NCBI GenBank assembly: GCA_025558095.1 | Contig: JAIVFI010000021.1 | Span: 248,001 to 312,000 of the forward strand | Reading direction: 5' to 3' | DNA: 64,000 nucleotides | From: Hyaloraphidium curvatum | Lineage: Eukaryota; Monoblepharomycota; Hyaloraphidiomycetes; Hyaloraphidiales; Hyaloraphidiaceae | Part shown: positions 20,061 through 31,320 of the stretch, one piece after another | Numbering within the stretch: the stretch's first letter is position 1 | Layout: each line of letters begins with the position of its first letter | Made by a program: the position numbers and the translations under genes | Notes under the pieces: generated by a model | Database searches by the model: none | What the model saw: only the letters and a program-made list of their open reading frames with translations | Told to the model about the DNA's origin: nothing

Positions 20061-20119
20061 TTCGCCCCGTCTCTGAGAGTCAATCAGCGCGCACGACCTT
20101 ACTGTAATCGCGGTACGCC

Positions 20120-21679
20120 ATGTCGGCCGTCTACTCGACGGAGCCGGCGCCGAGCGGCAAGGTCGTCGTCAAGACCACGGTCGGGGACCTGGAAGTGGAG
20201 CTCTTTGCCAAGGAGACGCCAAAGACATGCCGGAACTTCATCCAGCTCGCGCTCGAAGGTTACTACGACGGCTGCCTCTTCCACCGCGTGGTGCCCGGCT
20301 TCATCGTGCAGACCGGGGACCCCACGGGCACGGGGGAGGGCGGCGAGTCGGTGTACGGGAGGCCGTTCCCGGACGAGCTCCACAGCAGGCTCCGGTTCAA
20401 CCGGCGCGGGCTCCTGGGCATGGCCACGGTGAAGCAGGGGGAGAACGGGTCCCAGTTTTTCTTTACGCTGGACAAGACAGAGGAGCTGAACAGGAAGCAC
20501 ACCATGTTCGGGCGCGTGGTGGGCGACACGGTGTTCAACCTGCTGCGGATCGGGGAGGTCGAGACCGACGACAACGAGCGCCCCGTGAACCCGGTCAAGG
20601 TCGTCGCGATCGAGGTGCTCAACAACCCTTTCGATGACATTGTCCCGCGGACGACGGCGTTGGAGCGCCGTGCCGAGGAGGAGGCTCGCGCGATGGCCGA
20701 GCGGAGGAAGGCCGAGTCGGAGGAGCGGAAGCGCACTGCAAAGATATCCACCAAGTGGGGCTTGCACGCTGTCGCTTTCGCGGCTCCGTCTGTTGACCGC
20801 TCTCGTTGTCTGCACGGCTCTTAGGAACAAGAACCTGCTGTCTTTCGAGGACGAGGAAGAGCCCTTGGTGGCTCCACTGGTCAAGAGTGCGCACGACATT
20901 GCCGACGACGGAAGGCTGAGCAAGAAAGCGATCGCGATCGAAGCCGATTCCAAAGGTCCCAAAGGAGCAGACACGGATTCCGACGATTCGGATGAGAGCA
21001 GCGAGGATGAAGCGGCGGTTCGGCGGAAAACAGTCGCCAAGGTGCAAGCTTCGCGCGACGCAGAGTCCGGGCGCACGTCGGACGCAAAGCGGCAAACGCT
21101 TCAGGAGATGAAAGACGAGAAGCTGTAAGGCCTCTGGGCTTGCCCGGTGGTCCTTGTTTCTGACCTTGATCACCACGCAGCAAGACGCTCGAGGCCGAAA
21201 TCGCCAGCGTAGAAAACTCGCTCCGGTCAAAGCCTGCAAAGGAAGCGCAGGCTCCCGCGCCGAAAAAGCCTCGTTCTTTCGTCGAGCAGCAGAGAGCACT
21301 TTACCTGAACTCGAAAAAGTCGGTGCCGGGAAAGAAGGACAAGAGAAAGATCGACGAGGATGCGGTGCTGGCGCAGCTCCAGAGCTTCTCGAAGCGGATA
21401 CGTACGACGCAGGAGCCAGCGACAGGGAACGGACAAGCGGCGAAGGCGAGTTCCGCCAACGGCGACGATGATGACGGGGAGAGGTGCAGCCTCCACAACC
21501 GTGCCAACTGCGCATCTTGCCGCCGCGAGGACGTGGCCGTGGCAGACATGGAGGATGAGGATGCGGGCGACGACGAGGGCTGGTTGGGGCATGCCCTGCA
21601 CTTTGACAAGGAGACGGGCGTTCGAGACGTGTTCAAACCCGAGGACTACGAGGTGCTGGACCCGAGGGAAGACCGGTGA
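20120..21679 (+). CDS. CWC27: CWC27 spliceosome-associated cyclophilin
   Basis: Three exons (20120-20754, 20825-21124, 21181-21679; introns 70 and 56 nt) encode 477 residues, near the usual CWC27 length. Residues 1 to about 175 are a cyclophilin domain. They carry the Arg and Phe of the active site in FHRVVPGFIVQTGDPTGTG and the substrate-groove segment ENGSQFFFTL. The position normally held by Trp is His in the segment NRKHTMFGRV. CWC27-type cyclophilins also often lack the Trp. The rest is a Lys/Glu-rich coiled and acidic region, ending in the family's C-terminal block (GWLGHALHFD..VRDVFKPEDYEVLDP), which contacts the spliceosome. It acts as a structural prolyl isomerase in the Bact spliceosome. 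Confidence 0.95.
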
Positions 21680-21965
21680 GCGGCTCGGACAGGTTGACGC
21701 CGTGCCTACTGACGAAGACCTCCAGGGTCGGCGAGAAGCAGCACATCTCGGGACATCGCGCCGATCGATCGCGGTCGGACCGCAATTCTGTGTACGGATC
21801 GCAGTATGCTCCTCCGGTGCGCGGCAGGGATCGCGCGCCGGACAGGCGAAGATGAGACTGGCTCCCATTGGCCGTGCGAAGACATCGTGGCAGTCGCCGC
21901 TCGTCCGCATATGCTGACTCCACGTTCCGGGGCGGGCGTCCCAAACCGCAAACCCTGCCGAAGGC

Positions 21966-23622
21966 ATGATTGGCTCGGCCGCGGACGGCTCCGCGATGCA
22001 GGCCGCCGGCGATGGCTCTGCCGGCGCCGGGCCCTCGTCGGCGGCGGGTGGCTCCTCCGGCGCGGCCGCGGGGACGCCCGCCGGCGCAGTGCCCGTTCTG
22101 AGCGTTCCCCTCACGGCGGACGACCTCACGTGGATCGCGCAAGTCGGAGCAACTACCGTGGAACGTGTCCGCTCTTTCCTAGCGTCGCAGTACCACTTGC
22201 ACAATGCCACCGTGCCGCAGCTCCAGGCAATCGCGCGCTGCCTGGAACAGCGCCATGGCCAAAGGTGCCCCCACAAGGGCCGGAAGGCAGCGATCATCGA
22301 GAACATTGTCTCCATTCTGTTTCCTCGGCCCGCGCCCCGAGCAGCAGCGGCTGCGCCCGCAACGGTCGCGCCTGCGACGGCCCCCGCACCCCTGCCTGCG
22401 CCTGCGCCGCCGGTTCCCGTCGCCCCGGTCGTCGTGGCCCCCGTTGCTGCCGCACCTGCTGCCCAGGCCGTGACCGAAGTGCGGCTAGACACCGTCCTGG
22501 TGAAGCGTCTCGAGTCGGCCATACCCTCCGGCCACAGCTTGGGATTCTTCCGCCGAACGCCGCTGCACGTGCAGGAGATTTCCGCCGTGGTCGGCCACAA
22601 TCCCTCTTCCCAACTCACACATGCCGTGCGGTTCAAGGTCCCCGCGAGGAATCCGCCGGATGCTAGGCTCCTGCTCTATCTCTTCACTCTCGGAAACGAG
22701 AACCGAACGGTCCTTTACCCGGCGAGGCAGTTTACGATGAACCGAATCAGCGTGAGAAGCGGCGGGCGCCTGATGCCGACGTATTCGACGGATGTTGCTG
22801 TCGACATCACGCCGATGGCATGGAATCCTGAGCAGCAAACGTACCTCACGATCGACCTTCCGCGCTATGCTGTTAACAGGGGATGGTTGATGGTGACCAT
22901 GGCATCGAGGACCACCGATACTCAGGTACAGACGCCCAACGGGTAGTTTCGCGTGCTCATCGGCGTCGCAGATCGTCGAGGAACTGTACCGGCGCGCGTT
23001 CTCGGCCAAGAGCCTTCTCTTGCCCGATGGCGCCCTCGACAGCTTCCGTGCCAGTCTCGGAAGCACGACTCCGACGAGACCCGGGATTTCTGGCCCAGGA
23101 TCCGACGATATCGAGGTCACGGAAGCCCTGGTCAAGTTTATCTGCCCGCTCAGCCTCCAAGTCCCAAAACATCCTGCCAAGGGCTCCCATTGCCCGCACA
23201 TCGAATGCTTCGACGCCCTCAGCTTCATCAGCTTGAACCTGTCGAGCTCGTCCCCTCTCAAGTGTTCCGTCTGCAACCGGCCGCTTGGGATTGAAGTACG
23301 TCTTCCTTCGTGCAGCCTGATTGCAGTTGCGCTCACCATTTGCATCAAGGATCTGACCATAGACCCCTTTTACTGCCATCTGCTGACCGTCTACGGTGGA
23401 TCGAGTGCGTCCTGCGTGGTTCGCGCCGACGGGACCCACGCGCTTCCCGCAAGAGCCTCGGCTGCGGCGATCGATCTGGAAGACACGTCGAACGGGCAGC
23501 AGGCGGACCTCAAGCGAAAGGCTTCTCTGGTGATCGATTTGGACGACGTCGAGGACGATGGGCCGGTTGCTCCGGCGGCCAAGAAGGCCAAGGTTCCTTC
23601 CCTTGTGATTGAGATTGATTGA
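21966..23622 (+). CDS. PIAS/SIZ-type SUMO E3 ligase
   Basis: Three exons (21966-22925, 22972-23295, 23350-23622; introns 46 and 54 nt) give 518 residues. An Ala/Gly-rich start is followed by a SAP-like helical domain at about 50-115. A PINIT-type domain covers about 165-320. The SP-RING has Cys378, Cys394-x-His396, Cys399, Cys418 and Cys421, the expected MIZ-zinc pattern. The tail carries three SUMO-interacting-like motifs: IDLED at 469-473, VIDLDD at 489-494 and LVIEID at the extreme C-terminus (513-518). The second intron is 54 nt and has no stop, so a retained-intron form would stay in frame. The protein should transfer SUMO to chromatin or nuclear targets. Confidence 0.92.
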
Positions 23623-23828
23623 CGAGTTGTCGGTGTCACACCGTCGATACCACGACACCCTGATACCCATATGATGATACGCCATGTGGCGACAAGCACT
23701 GTTCAGCAGCAAATGTACAATCGCAGCATGACCTCCTTCCAAAGCTCTATCCCTGGCTCAGCTCCGTTCGTCCGTTCTAGCTCCCTCTTCCCATGATGAC
23801 TTCAGCCCCAATAGACGCAAGCCGGCGA

Positions 23829-24920
23829 TTACATGTCTGCGGTCGAGTCCGGAAGCAGTAAGGAACGGCGGATCTCACGAAGGCGGGGAACACGTACCCA
23901 GCCCGCCGTTGACTCCCCAGACCTGGCCGGTGATGTATCCGGACGCGTCGGCCGCCAAGAAGTGGATCACGCGGGCGATCTCCTCCGGCGTGCCCATCCG
24001 TTTGCACGGGATCTGCGACAGGATCCGATCCTTGACCTTCTCCGGGATGTGATCCACCATCTCGGTCGCGATGAAGCCGGGCGCACAACAGTTGACGGTG
24101 ACGCCGACTGTGTTGCCCTGCAGGAGGCCCGCCTTCTCCAGCATGAAGTTGGCTTCCCTCGCGAGCGTCTTGGTCAGACCGAACAGGCCCGACTTGGAGG
24201 CGGCGTCTGACGTGGAAGGCCGGGCTCAACGTTCGGCGACGCCGCAGTGGGAGCGATCACACTCACAGTTGCTCTGCCCGATGTTGCCGATTTCGCCAAT
24301 GACGGAGGAAACAAAAATGATGCGGCCGTTGCCCTGCTCCACCATGTGCTTGAGGGCCTCCTGCGAGCAGAAGAAGGCGCCGGACAGGTTGACGCTGATG
24401 ACGCGGTTCCAGTCCAGGTCGGTCATCTTGGCGACGGTCTTGTCGATCGTCAAACCGGCATTATTCACAAGAATGTCGATGCGACCGTGCTGCTCGACGA
24501 CCTCGCCCACGACGCGGCGGCAGTCGTCGGGGTTGCCGATGTCGCCCTGGTGGAGTGAAATGGTGCTCCGCGGGAACTCGTGCTGGAACTCGGTCTGGAA
24601 CTGGACCGCGCGCTCCTTGTTGCCCCCGTAGCCGGCAGCGACGATGCAGCCCTGAGCGGCGAGCGACTTAACGATGGCGGCGCCGATTCCGCGGGTGCCT
24701 CCGGTGCTGCCCGAGCACTCAGTGGCGCCACAGGGTCCGAGCACGGGGGAACTCACACGAGCGCCACGCGGCCGCGGAGCTTGGTTCCGTTCGCCACCTC
24801 CACGATGGGCACAACCGAGCTCCGGCGCGAGCGGAGCATGGGCATCGGGGTACCCTCGACGGTCGCGTCGGTCGAGATGTTGCTGGCCTGGGGAGACAGC
24901 ATTCCGTCGTTGGCAGGCAT
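23829..24920 (-). CDS. Short-chain reductase of the PhaB/FabG (3-oxoacyl reductase) type
   Basis: Four exons, 24920-24757, 24706-24267, 24206-23898 and 23836-23829 (introns 50, 60 and 61 nt), give 306 residues. The NAD(P)-binding loop TGGTRGIG is rebuilt over intron 1 at residues 56-63. NNAG follows, then a catalytic Ser-Tyr-Lys set with Tyr202-x3-Lys206 (YAASK). The end reads VNGGLDM. Without the last intron the frame would run on into a tail not expected for this family. With it, an 8-nt exon supplies the usual short terminus. The closest pattern I recall is the acetoacetyl-CoA/3-oxoacyl-ACP reductases of bacteria. The first 50 residues (from the ATG at 24920) are an extra N-terminal arm with no clear targeting signal. 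It is likely a bacterial acquisition or organellar fatty-acid enzyme. Confidence 0.88.
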
Positions 24921-25184
24921 GCTCAGCAGCTTCGAATCTCCTGCAACGGTGGGCTCCGCGGACGTTGGTTGCTGTGGCCGGGCCGGTCGCTGCGATTCGT
25001 CGCGAGAATTGCCGTTGGGGTGGTGGTGACGAAGCGGACTCGATCAGCCCGCGGAACGATCCGGGCGCACCCGGTCTCCAAAATCTCATCAGTGGCTTTC
25101 CGGGAGCGATGCTCACTATGCATTCAGATCAACAGATCAACAATACATCCATGACCGTAGATTCAGCTCCCCGCAGTCCTGCGT

Positions 25185-27519
25185 TCAGTCCGCGACCGTG
25201 AAAGTTCTCGGCGGCGCCTTGGCCTGCCGGCTCGCCAGGATGCTCTCGATGTTGTCGTCCTCCAGCTCCGGTACCTCGAACTCCGCCGGAACTTCCACAA
25301 GCGCGGGCGCGGCGGCAGCTCGGGTCGGCTTGGGGGCAAAGAGGCCCTGCAGCCTGGCCGACAGCGACTGCCTCGATTCCTCGGGATTCGCGGACCCGCG
25401 GCCGTTGCGGATCGTCCTTCCGTTCCCCAAGCCGCGTTCGCTCACGGTCGGGCTCCGTCTCTCTTCCGCGTCTTGCTTTGGACGGCGTGCGATGAGCGGG
25501 ATCGCCTGCTAGCCCCGGCCGCGCGGACGCACCAGGAGACGGTCCGTGTCCCTGTCCCGGGCGTAGCCGACCGAGCCGTTCGCCGGGCTGTTATTGCGCC
25601 GTTGCCTCTCCTCGGCCGCCCGGGCCTGGTCGATGTAGCTCTTGCCTTCCTGCACGATAGGGCCGTCCGCCCGATCCTCGCCCGTGAAGAAGTCGGTCCA
25701 GCCGCACATCGCCAGGAGCCGCGAGTGAAAGTGAAAGAAGGTGGCGAGGCAGATAAGGCCAATGGAAAGGGGCACGTAGACCTGGAAAGAGCCCAGGAGG
25801 GGCAAGAGATCGATCTTGCCCATGATGGCCACAAACATGGTGTCCTCCTGGTCCGTCAGCAAGTTTAAGAAGTTGTAACACAGCGGGAAAGTGAGGCGGC
25901 TGCGCCCTTCGTCAGTCTCCTAGCACCATGGTGGACTGTGACCGTCCCTCACCAGAGGTAGGCGGCAACAAAGAGGAGGGAGCCCTCGTCCGTGTGGTGA
26001 TTCGGAACCAAGGCGTAGACGTCGAAGATGCGAACCTTGAACAGGCTCGAGTAGGCGCAGATGCACATGTAGCTCACGGTGATGATGCACATGGCCTGCG
26101 CAACGGGTGGCCAGCAGGAACGACATGAGCCACACTCACCAACGCGGCTCCGCTGAATCCCACCTCGATCCACTCGTAGGAGATGCCGGGTATATGGAAC
26201 AGAAGCCCAAGAATGGTGAGCATCGGCTTCTGAATCTGAAAAGTCATCTCGGACCAAATGAGCGCGGCCGAAAGGAGCGCGCAGCAGGATGCCAGCGCGC
26301 GCTGCAGTGCAGGGCGTATTCGCAGGTACCACCACCAATCTGGTCGCATCGACACCCCGATCAGCTCGTTCCCTGGGGAAGGCGGCGCGCACTAACCGAG
26401 CGACATCCTCCACCCCGGCACGGTGCCGGACCTCGTGACAGCCGTCACCAGCTTCTTCTCCGGGTTCCGCTCCGACTCGACCAGATCCTCGAAGAAAAAG
26501 GCTTCGCGCAGGAGATTGCTCCACTGAGCCTCCCTGCGCTCCTTGGCACGCACCGCCGCCTTCAGGCGAAGATGGAGCTGCACAAGGTGGGCCGACGTGA
26601 CCCCCGAAGCAGGGAGGGACGATGCCTGGCCCAAATTCCTGTCCGTGAGGGCCATGGGGCACTTTTCCAACAGCCTGTCCACAAAGGGCCTGAGCGGGTC
26701 CGCATCCCCGACCCTCCTTGCGGCGGCCGCAACGTCGTTTGCGACGTCGTAAAACTCGATTTCGGCATCGTTTGCAGCCTCTTTCATCCCCGGAGCGAGG
26801 TACTGAAGATGCTTCAGATACAAGTGGTAGTCCGCGCGTCGCCAGAGCTCCCGGGGAACGGAGACGAGGCCATGTCCGAGGAAAAGGACGATAAGCAAAA
26901 GACCCCAGCCGTTTGCCATGGCGATCAAGAAGCTGAGCAGGGCTTGCCTGGCCCCAGGAAAGAATGTTGGCGATTAGACCACATGAAACGGCCGGCTCGG
27001 AGCGCAAACCCACCCCGTCAGGCCCTTTGCCACGGCAATATAGACGATAAAGGCGACGCCGAGCGCCCCGGCAACGGCGTAGTAGATCAAATTCGCGCGG
27101 ACGGCCTCCTTGATCTTGTCCACCGCGGAGAACCGGCCCGAGCGCACGTACGACGTCATTGTGGGGATGACGGCCCACGTGAGCACGAACGAGGTCCAGT
27201 AGATGGCGGTCCAGAACGCGTAGAGGAACGACTCGGAGACGAGCACGAGCGGCGGGGCCGGGCAGTCGCCGCCTTCGGAGCACCGGCGCCGGTACAGCGT
27301 CTGCGCGGGTTCAGCGGGCGCGAAACGGGAGAGCGCGGGCAAACGCACCGAGGTGAGGTCGATAGGCAGCAGGAAGACGATGCAGAACGGGCCGAGCCAG
27401 CCGACGTACGTCGTCGCGGTCACGTACCAGCGGTGCCGCCGCACGTTGCCGTAGCGGTGGACGAGCGCCGCGACGACGACGCCCGTCGCCAGCGCCGCGA
27501 GCAGCACCGGCCACAGCAT
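25185..27519 (-). CDS. LMBRD2-like multi-span membrane protein
   Basis: Six exons (27519-27014, 26947-26397, 26339-26140, 26095-25953, 25899-25533, 25475-25185; introns 44-66 nt) encode 685 residues, close to LMBRD2 proteins. The start is the ATG at 27519, directly followed by a membrane span. Family blocks visible after splicing include WLGPFCIVFLLPIDLTS, FWTAIYWTSFVLTWAVIP with SYVRSGRF, and the exon-4/5 junction LCRLTFPLCYNFL. About nine hydrophobic spans and a central coiled region of roughly 120 residues are apparent. The tail is hydrophilic, with an acidic patch near the end. In animals LMBRD2 is linked to G-protein-coupled receptor signalling; the role in protists is not established. 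Confidence 0.9.
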
Positions 27520-29119
27520 GGCGTTTGGCCCGCCGGCGCGGGGGGGAGACGGGAGTGCCGGAGCTAGGGGTGTCGTTTTTGGGACAGCAGACTGGCACGC
27601 ACGAGCCGGGTAGTGTCCTCATAGGCCGAGCGGCCTTAGCGGTCGGTCGCGCGGACATAGGGCTGGCGGGTCGTGCGGACATAGGCGACCAAACGCCTAA
27701 CGGGTCGTGCGGACACCGCTTCCCCGCGGCGCAATTGGACTTGGAGCCCCGATTGCCGGCCGCAGAGTGCGCCATAGTACTCGGGAGAGTCGCTGGGCCG
27801 GCGGTCCGGGCGCGCGGAGCTCGTTTGAGGCTGCTGGAGCGCGCTGAAGAGCCTCCCGCCGGAGGGGTCATCGGGACATCGGGGCACCGCTCTCAATTGA
27901 GGGGACTGGAGGCTCCGACGCGACGAGCACTTTTGGTGGTCTATGGACTGCCGCTGAACGGCGTGTCGGTTTTCCGGAAGACTTCGTGCTGGACCGGACG
28001 AGGAGGGATCCGGGTGACCAACGGGCGCGCCGAACCCGTCGGTTTGGCCAGGAAAGCCCGTAAAAGTTGGATCGGCGACGCTTTTGTCAATCGTCATCGT
28101 GATTTGCTACTCGGACGGGCACCTCGCGTCGTCGTACCAGCGTGGGCGGCCCGCCGATACAGCACCTGTCGACCAGACATCGCGGACGCGCTTGTCCCCA
28201 TTCTCTTCATCTTCGGATGCTGCTTTTTGCTTCCAGGAACTTCTCTTTCGAAATGCTCGCGAGCATGGGTCGATGCCAGCATCACTGGGCCCGTCGGCCC
28301 GATTTCAGGTGGGGTATCGAGCGCGACGCTTCTCTTGTCGCTGCATTTCGTCAACATCAACAGCTTCGCTTACGCTTGATTCTGCGTCGGTCGTGTGATG
28401 GCAAACCGGCTCGGAAGAACCACAGTGGAGGACTTCGGCGGGAAACTTCGGTGCTGCCAGGGATCTGGGCCAGCGGCCTCCAATGCCTCCACGAAAGGAT
28501 GGTAACCCAACGAAGCTTCCACTGAATCCGTGGGACGGACGATCGGGCAACAAAGGAGGCTGCTGCCTACATTCGGGGCAGCATTCGCGAGATCGATCGC
28601 GAAATACGTTGGGATTTCGGCTCCGGGCTCCGCAGGCAAGCTTTGGGGTCAATTGCGCACGCCACGCATCGTCCCTAGTCGGTTCTGGCTCTACCTGATG
28701 TAGAATGAGTGCCCGTGACGGTCTACCGCAGCGGCTCCGACCCGAGACATCTGTAGCGCCGCGCACCTCCCCCACGGACCGCGGCGATAAATCAAAGTTG
28801 TCAAAGCTCGAAACATAGCTGGAAATGAAGAATCCCGGGGCCCGCCCCCCGGACCCCCCGGAAATTATTCAAAGTTTGTCACTCGGCCTATGGGTACAAG
28901 GCCACGAGCCGCGCACGCCCGCCGCCGTCCGGCTGCTGTCGTATCTAGCTGGCGGGCACCAAAAGTATCATTCGTATCTAGCTGGCGGGCACCAAAAGTA
29001 TCATTCACTTGCCCATGGACACCAACGGATTCCCTGCCCACCGTGCCCATCCCTTCACGGCGCCCGGTTTTGATTGAAGCGGGTCATTTAGTTGTTCCAT
29101 GGCGCTCAACAAAAATTTC
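27520..29119. other. Gene-poor region left of tRNA-Asp, with short repeats
   Basis: No credible protein gene occupies these 1.6 kb. Open frames lack the local codon bias. Three imperfect copies of a GGTCGTGCGGACATAG-type 14-16-mer lie at 27645-27660, 27669-27684 and 27703-27716. A perfect 33-nt tandem duplication is at 28941-29006. The right end adjoins the tRNA-Asp gene. Confidence 0.45.
28941..29006 (+). repeat. Perfect tandem duplication, 2 x 33 nt
   Basis: Units 28941-28973 and 28974-29006 are identical and begin GTATCTAGCTGGCGGGCACC. Identity suggests a very recent slippage or repair event, some 110 nt from the tRNA gene. Confidence 0.95.
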
Positions 29120-29216
29120 TCCCGAACCGGGAATTGAACCCGGGTTGCCGCCGGACAGCGTGTCGAAGATGCAAAGTCTTGACAGGGCGGAGTACTAGCC
29201 ACTATACGATTCGGGA
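29120..29216 (-). tRNA. tRNA-Asp(GTC) with a 26-nt intron
   Basis: The minus strand reads a full cloverleaf. Acceptor arms are TCCCGAA/TTCGGGA, the D arm is GTATAGTGGCTAGTAC, and the anticodon stem is CCGCC/GGCGG with loop CTGTCAC once the intron is removed. The T arm is CCGGG-TTCAATT-CCCGG. The intron (26 nt, starting AGACTTTGC) lies after position 37, the canonical site for tRNA splicing endonuclease. The mature length is 71 nt without CCA. The anticodon GTC gives Asp. A 3'-truncated copy exists at 33055-33138. Confidence 0.93.
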
Positions 29217-29559
29217 CTGCTAATCGCTGAAGGTATCGGGAACGAGGGCTCCAGAAATGGTCCACATGAGGAGTTCATGGACCGCTCGCAGCGTGTCCGT
29301 CTTGGACGATCGGCATCCTCTGGGGACGGTGGCGCAGGGCGGGGTCAGGATGTGAGGAGCAGGCCGTCCAGGACGTGGGGCTGGCGACGCTCGGTGGAGC
29401 TCGATGGTCGTCAGATGCCCTTTGGCCACCGTTTATGGGCAGGGTCTGTCTTCACCGGGTCCTGTCCGTGCTCAACATCGCCTGCGCAATAGCTTCCGCC
29501 GCGAGTCAATCCCTAGCTGCCATCCGCTTGCACAAGTCCGCCACCTTCAATGAGCGGAG
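29133..29559 (+). repeat. Left arm of a 427-bp inverted duplication
   Basis: The reverse complement of 32712-33138; I found no mismatch in the parts compared. Paired coordinates sum to 62271. The outer end falls inside the tRNA-Asp T loop (base 29133), so the left arm includes most of the tRNA while the whole tRNA extends beyond it. Open frames inside the arm (for example 29277-29492) are low complexity and do not look like genes. Confidence 0.95.
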
Positions 29560-30026
29560 ACGAACGGTCCTCGATCTGCGTCCCTCTGTGCCGTGCCCAA
29601 GATTATGCGCTTTCTGATGAGGATAACAAGCCATTCACTGGTCGATCCATCATTCGACTTGGCAGATAGTAGCGTCAGTTTCTTTTAATCACCGTTTCGG
29701 ACGTCGGACAATTCGTTGTTCAATCCGTACGAAGAGACAAATCCAGAAATAAAGGATCCGGTGGGCATAAAGGATCCGGTGGTCGTCCGGGGCCCGGCGG
29801 GGGAGTTCGTCAACCTGGGTGAGGGTTTGCTGTTGCGGTTGCTTTTCGGAGGGCGGTGGAATGAGCTCCCGGTAATAGAGGGGATCGAGTCCGATTGGGA
29901 CCTGGATTATTGAGCTCCCGGTAGGGGATCGAGTCCGCCGATTGGGACGGACCTGGATTATTGGGACGCGAGTCATCCCCGGGCTTGGCGCCGAAATCCC
30001 CGTCAGGCCGTGTCCTTTGGGCCACC

Positions 30027-31088
30027 ATGTCCCCTCGCAGAACACTTCTCGCTGCGGTGGTGCTGCTCACCCTCGCGGGCGCGGGAACGCTGTGCGCGGC
30101 GCCCTCCCCTCCGCGGGCCCTGCTTATCATCAGCACCGACTGCAAAGCGAATCATGATTCCCGCGACGCCTTTTTCGCGTCCAAGGCGCCGCTGTTGGTG
30201 CCGCGCAGCCGCCGGACCTTCGATATCGCAGCCGTGGATTGGTCGCCCGGTGCGCGGTGTACGGGCCTCCCAGTGGACCGAATCTTCAGGATGCCAATGA
30301 CGTACAAATACCCGGGGGTTTACCGGCTTGCGAACGAACTCTGGCCGGGCATGCTAGACGCGTACGACCTTTTCTTGCTCCTGGACGACGACACGGATTT
30401 TGTCGGCGGGGCCGCCGCGGCGGACGCGCTCTTTGCCCTGCACAGGGCCGCAAACTGGACCATCTCCCAGCCAACCCTGACGGCGACATCGGTTGCAAAT
30501 CACAGACAGTTCCTGGTCCGACCGAATGTTCTGGCCCACGGGGCCGTAGGCCGGCGCATGTCTTTCATTGAGCAGCAGGCACCGGTGTTTACGCGGGCCG
30601 CGCTGCAGAGATACCTGCCCCTGTTCCGCAATGTGACGCACGCATGGGGCCTGGATGTATACTGGAGCTGGGATTCGGCGACGCGCCACCTCGCCCCGGG
30701 CGACTGGGAGGCGGGCAGGGGCGAAATTGCAGCGGCCGTCGACGCCATTGTCGTCTCCCACTACAAGAAGATCTCTGCGGCCAACGCGCCTTACAGGGAG
30801 GGGGGTATCGAGGGTGCGAACATGGACATGGCCAAGCTCTTGAACCGTCTCACGGGGAAAACCGGCCAGGAGCTCACAGACTTCATTGCAGGGGTTTTCA
30901 CGCAGTGGGGACACCCCGACGTGGAGCTTTTTGTTCCGGGGGCGGAGGAGATCCTGGCTAAAGTGCCGGGGTGGAGGAACCCGTCCGCAGCCGTGTCCGC
31001 GGATGTGGGGAACGGTCTGACCGCCAAAGGCGCCGAAAAACCGGCGAAGGGGGGCGGGGCTGTGAGCCAGCAGCCCGCTATGCGATGA
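30027..31088 (+). CDS. DUF707 family, glycosyltransferase-like secreted or luminal protein
   Basis: A single exon of 353 residues. The ATG at 30027 sits in a strong context (GCCACCATG) and begins a signal or anchor segment (residues 5-25). A more upstream in-frame start would bury it. Family marks are an acidic metal-binding-like cluster LLLDDDTDF at about 117-125, ISQPTL, and the block EQQAPVFTRAALQRYLPLF followed by AWGLDVYWSW. DUF707 proteins occur in plants, algae and bacteria and have a GT-A-like look, but their activity is not established to my knowledge. The gene lies inside the space enclosed by the 427-bp inverted repeats, head to tail-converging with the TBL-like gene. Confidence 0.78.
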   Translation: MSPRRTLLAAVVLLTLAGAGTLCAAPSPPRALLIISTDCKANHDSRDAFFASKAPLLVPRSRRTFDIAAVDWSPGARCTGLPVDRIFRMPMTYKYPGVYRLANELWPGMLDAYDLFLLLDDDTDFVGGAAAADALFALHRAANWTISQPTLTATSVANHRQFLVRPNVLAHGAVGRRMSFIEQQAPVFTRAALQRYLPLFRNVTHAWGLDVYWSWDSATRHLAPGDWEAGRGEIAAAVDAIVVSHYKKISAANAPYREGGIEGANMDMAKLLNRLTGKTGQELTDFIAGVFTQWGHPDVELFVPGAEEILAKVPGWRNPSAAVSADVGNGLTAKGAEKPAKGGGAVSQQPAMR

Positions 31089-31320
31089 TCGGTGCAGTCC
31101 CGTTGGGCGCCGATTAGATTCCCGTCCTCAACGTGCCACGGCACAGCGCTTCCTCAGTGACACCAAGGTCAGGCAATGGGTAGATGCGCCGGCCGAGAAA
31201 TCTAGGATCGATGCACCTAACCTACACTTAAGTTAGTTCCCCGCTCTGGACTTTGGGCCGGGTTGGGATCCGTCCAGATTCGAGCCGGTGCCCGCTGCCA
31301 TGTGACCGTATGAAAGACCC

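Noticed and set aside
23875-23897. Unspliced reductase C-terminus ending in GTCSPPS
   Set aside because: An intron here has good borders and restores the family's NGGLxM end; the tail is kept only as a possible retained-intron form.
29277-29492. 71-residue frame identical in both inverted-repeat arms
   Set aside because: The identity is simply that of the repeat. The frame has no conserved motif or local codon bias and overlaps other open frames of similar quality.
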